From: Bacteroidota bacterium
Lineage (GTDB): Bacteria > Bacteroidota > Bacteroidia > Bacteroidales > B18-G4
Direction: 5' to 3'
DNA: 6,678 nucleotides
NCBI GenBank assembly: GCA_003648575.1
Contig: QMPN01000163.1
Coordinates: 1 to 6,678, forward strand
Shown here: piece by piece, positions 6,455 to 6,678 of the stretch
How positions within the stretch are numbered: position 1 is the stretch's first letter
Layout: each line of letters starts with the position of its first letter
Made by a program: the position numbers and the translations under genes
Notes under the pieces: model-generated
Told to the model about the DNA's origin: nothing
What the model saw: only the letters and a program-made list of their open reading frames with translations
The model's database searches: none

Positions 6455-6582
6455 CAGTGAAACCGTGTAACAGTGAAACAGTGCAACAGTGAAACAGTGA
6501 AACAGTGCAACAGTGCAACAGTGAAACAGTGAAACAGTGAAACAGTGAAACAATGAAACAGTGAAACAATGAAACAGTGAAA
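6455..6582. repeat. Sixteen tandem octamers (CAGTGAAA consensus)
   Basis: Sixteen consecutive 8-bp units without indels. Ten or more are exactly CAGTGAAA; variants are CAGTGCAA (units 4, 7, 8), CAATGAAA (units 13, 15) and CCGTGTAA (unit 2). There are no spacers, so it is not a CRISPR array. The plus strand has TGA in each unit and the minus strand has no stop in any frame, which creates spurious long frames. Such a perfect-phase array is prone to copy-number change. Confidence 0.95.
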
Positions 6583-6632
6583 AAAGAAAGGCATGCAAAT
6601 TTTGCTTGAAATAGTTGAATTGGTTAAATTGG

Positions 6633-6640
6633 TATATTTG
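6633..6640 (+). promoter_or_regulatory. Possible Bacteroidota -7 promoter element facing right
   Basis: TATATTTG matches TAnnTTTG at every fixed position. A TTG at 6606-6608 lies 24 bases upstream, slightly far for the -33 element, and another at 6615-6617 is slightly near. The ATG at 6659 is 18 bases downstream, a short but acceptable leader. Confidence 0.35.
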
Positions 6641-6658
6641 AGTAAACACTTAAAGCCA

Positions 6659-6678
6659 ATGCAAGAAATATCCTGGAG
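6659..6678 (+). CDS. Possible start of a rightward gene, cut by the window edge
   Basis: ATG at 6659 begins an open frame reading MQEISW to the edge. Only six codons are visible, so no product can be named. The sole support is the promoter-like TATATTTG just upstream and the lack of any other gene in the preceding 440 bases. Confidence 0.2.

Larger units (their letters stand above)
6217..6658. other. Intergenic region with palindrome and repeat island
   Basis: This 442-base gap contains no credible gene. Nearest the DJ-1-like gene is an AT-rich leader and a perfect 15-bp palindrome. From about 6375 comes a purine-rich direct repeat, a REP-like 24-bp element, 16 tandem octamers, and finally a promoter-like site facing right. 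Long minus-strand reading frames here are only the octamer array, which has no stop codons on that strand. Confidence 0.65.

Noticed and set aside
6455..6582. CRISPR array
   Set aside because: Units are 8 bp and directly adjacent, with no spacers and no cas genes.
6310..6649. Two overlapping minus-strand frames with repeated FHCFTVSL-like residues
   Set aside because: They are translations of the octamer array, which has no stop codon on the minus strand in any frame; composition is not protein-like outside the repeat.

Overview
The window looks like a chromosomal segment from a member of the Bacteroidota, probably an uncultured or environmental lineage. The evidence is two proteins with type IX secretion (T9SS) C-terminal sorting domains, a secreted PD40-type beta-propeller, start sites without a clear Shine-Dalgarno sequence, and two promoter-like sites resembling the Bacteroidota -7 element TAnnTTTG. 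No RNA genes, CRISPR arrays, insertion sequences or phage genes are visible.

Layout: (1) 20-3211 (+) encodes a large secreted protein with five degenerate cadherin/Ig-like repeats, a long conserved surface-protein module and a T9SS sorting domain. (2) 3212-3510 is an intergenic stretch of short repeats and inverted repeats. (3) 3511-4353 (+) encodes a secreted PD40-repeat beta-propeller. (4) A strong hairpin terminator at 4371-4392 separates it from the convergent gene at 4399-4998 (-), a secreted DUF4440/SnoaL-like (NTF2-fold) protein with a lysine-rich tail. (5) 4999-5265 holds the promoter of that gene, then heptamer tandem repeats and a hairpin-like element. (6) 5266-6216 (-) encodes a secreted DJ-1/PfpI-like domain fused to a T9SS sorting domain. 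(7) 6217-6658 holds a perfect 15-bp palindrome, short repeats, a third hairpin-like element and 16 tandem octamers. A possible promoter and start codon of a rightward gene lie at the right edge.

All four main proteins carry export signals and two are predicted to go through T9SS to the cell surface or medium, so the common theme is the cell envelope. The genes do not look like one operon: strands alternate, gaps are large, and each gene seems to have its own control region. No pathway linking them can be read from the sequence.

The most unusual signal is outside the genes. The three intergenic regions share building blocks: a 24-bp element with a similar core (around CGCTKAAGCTTCGG) and arms that differ in sequence but remain complementary, next to different short tandem repeats (9-mers, 7-mers, 8-mers). 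This resembles a family of REP-like dispersed elements that seed or sit in repeat islands.
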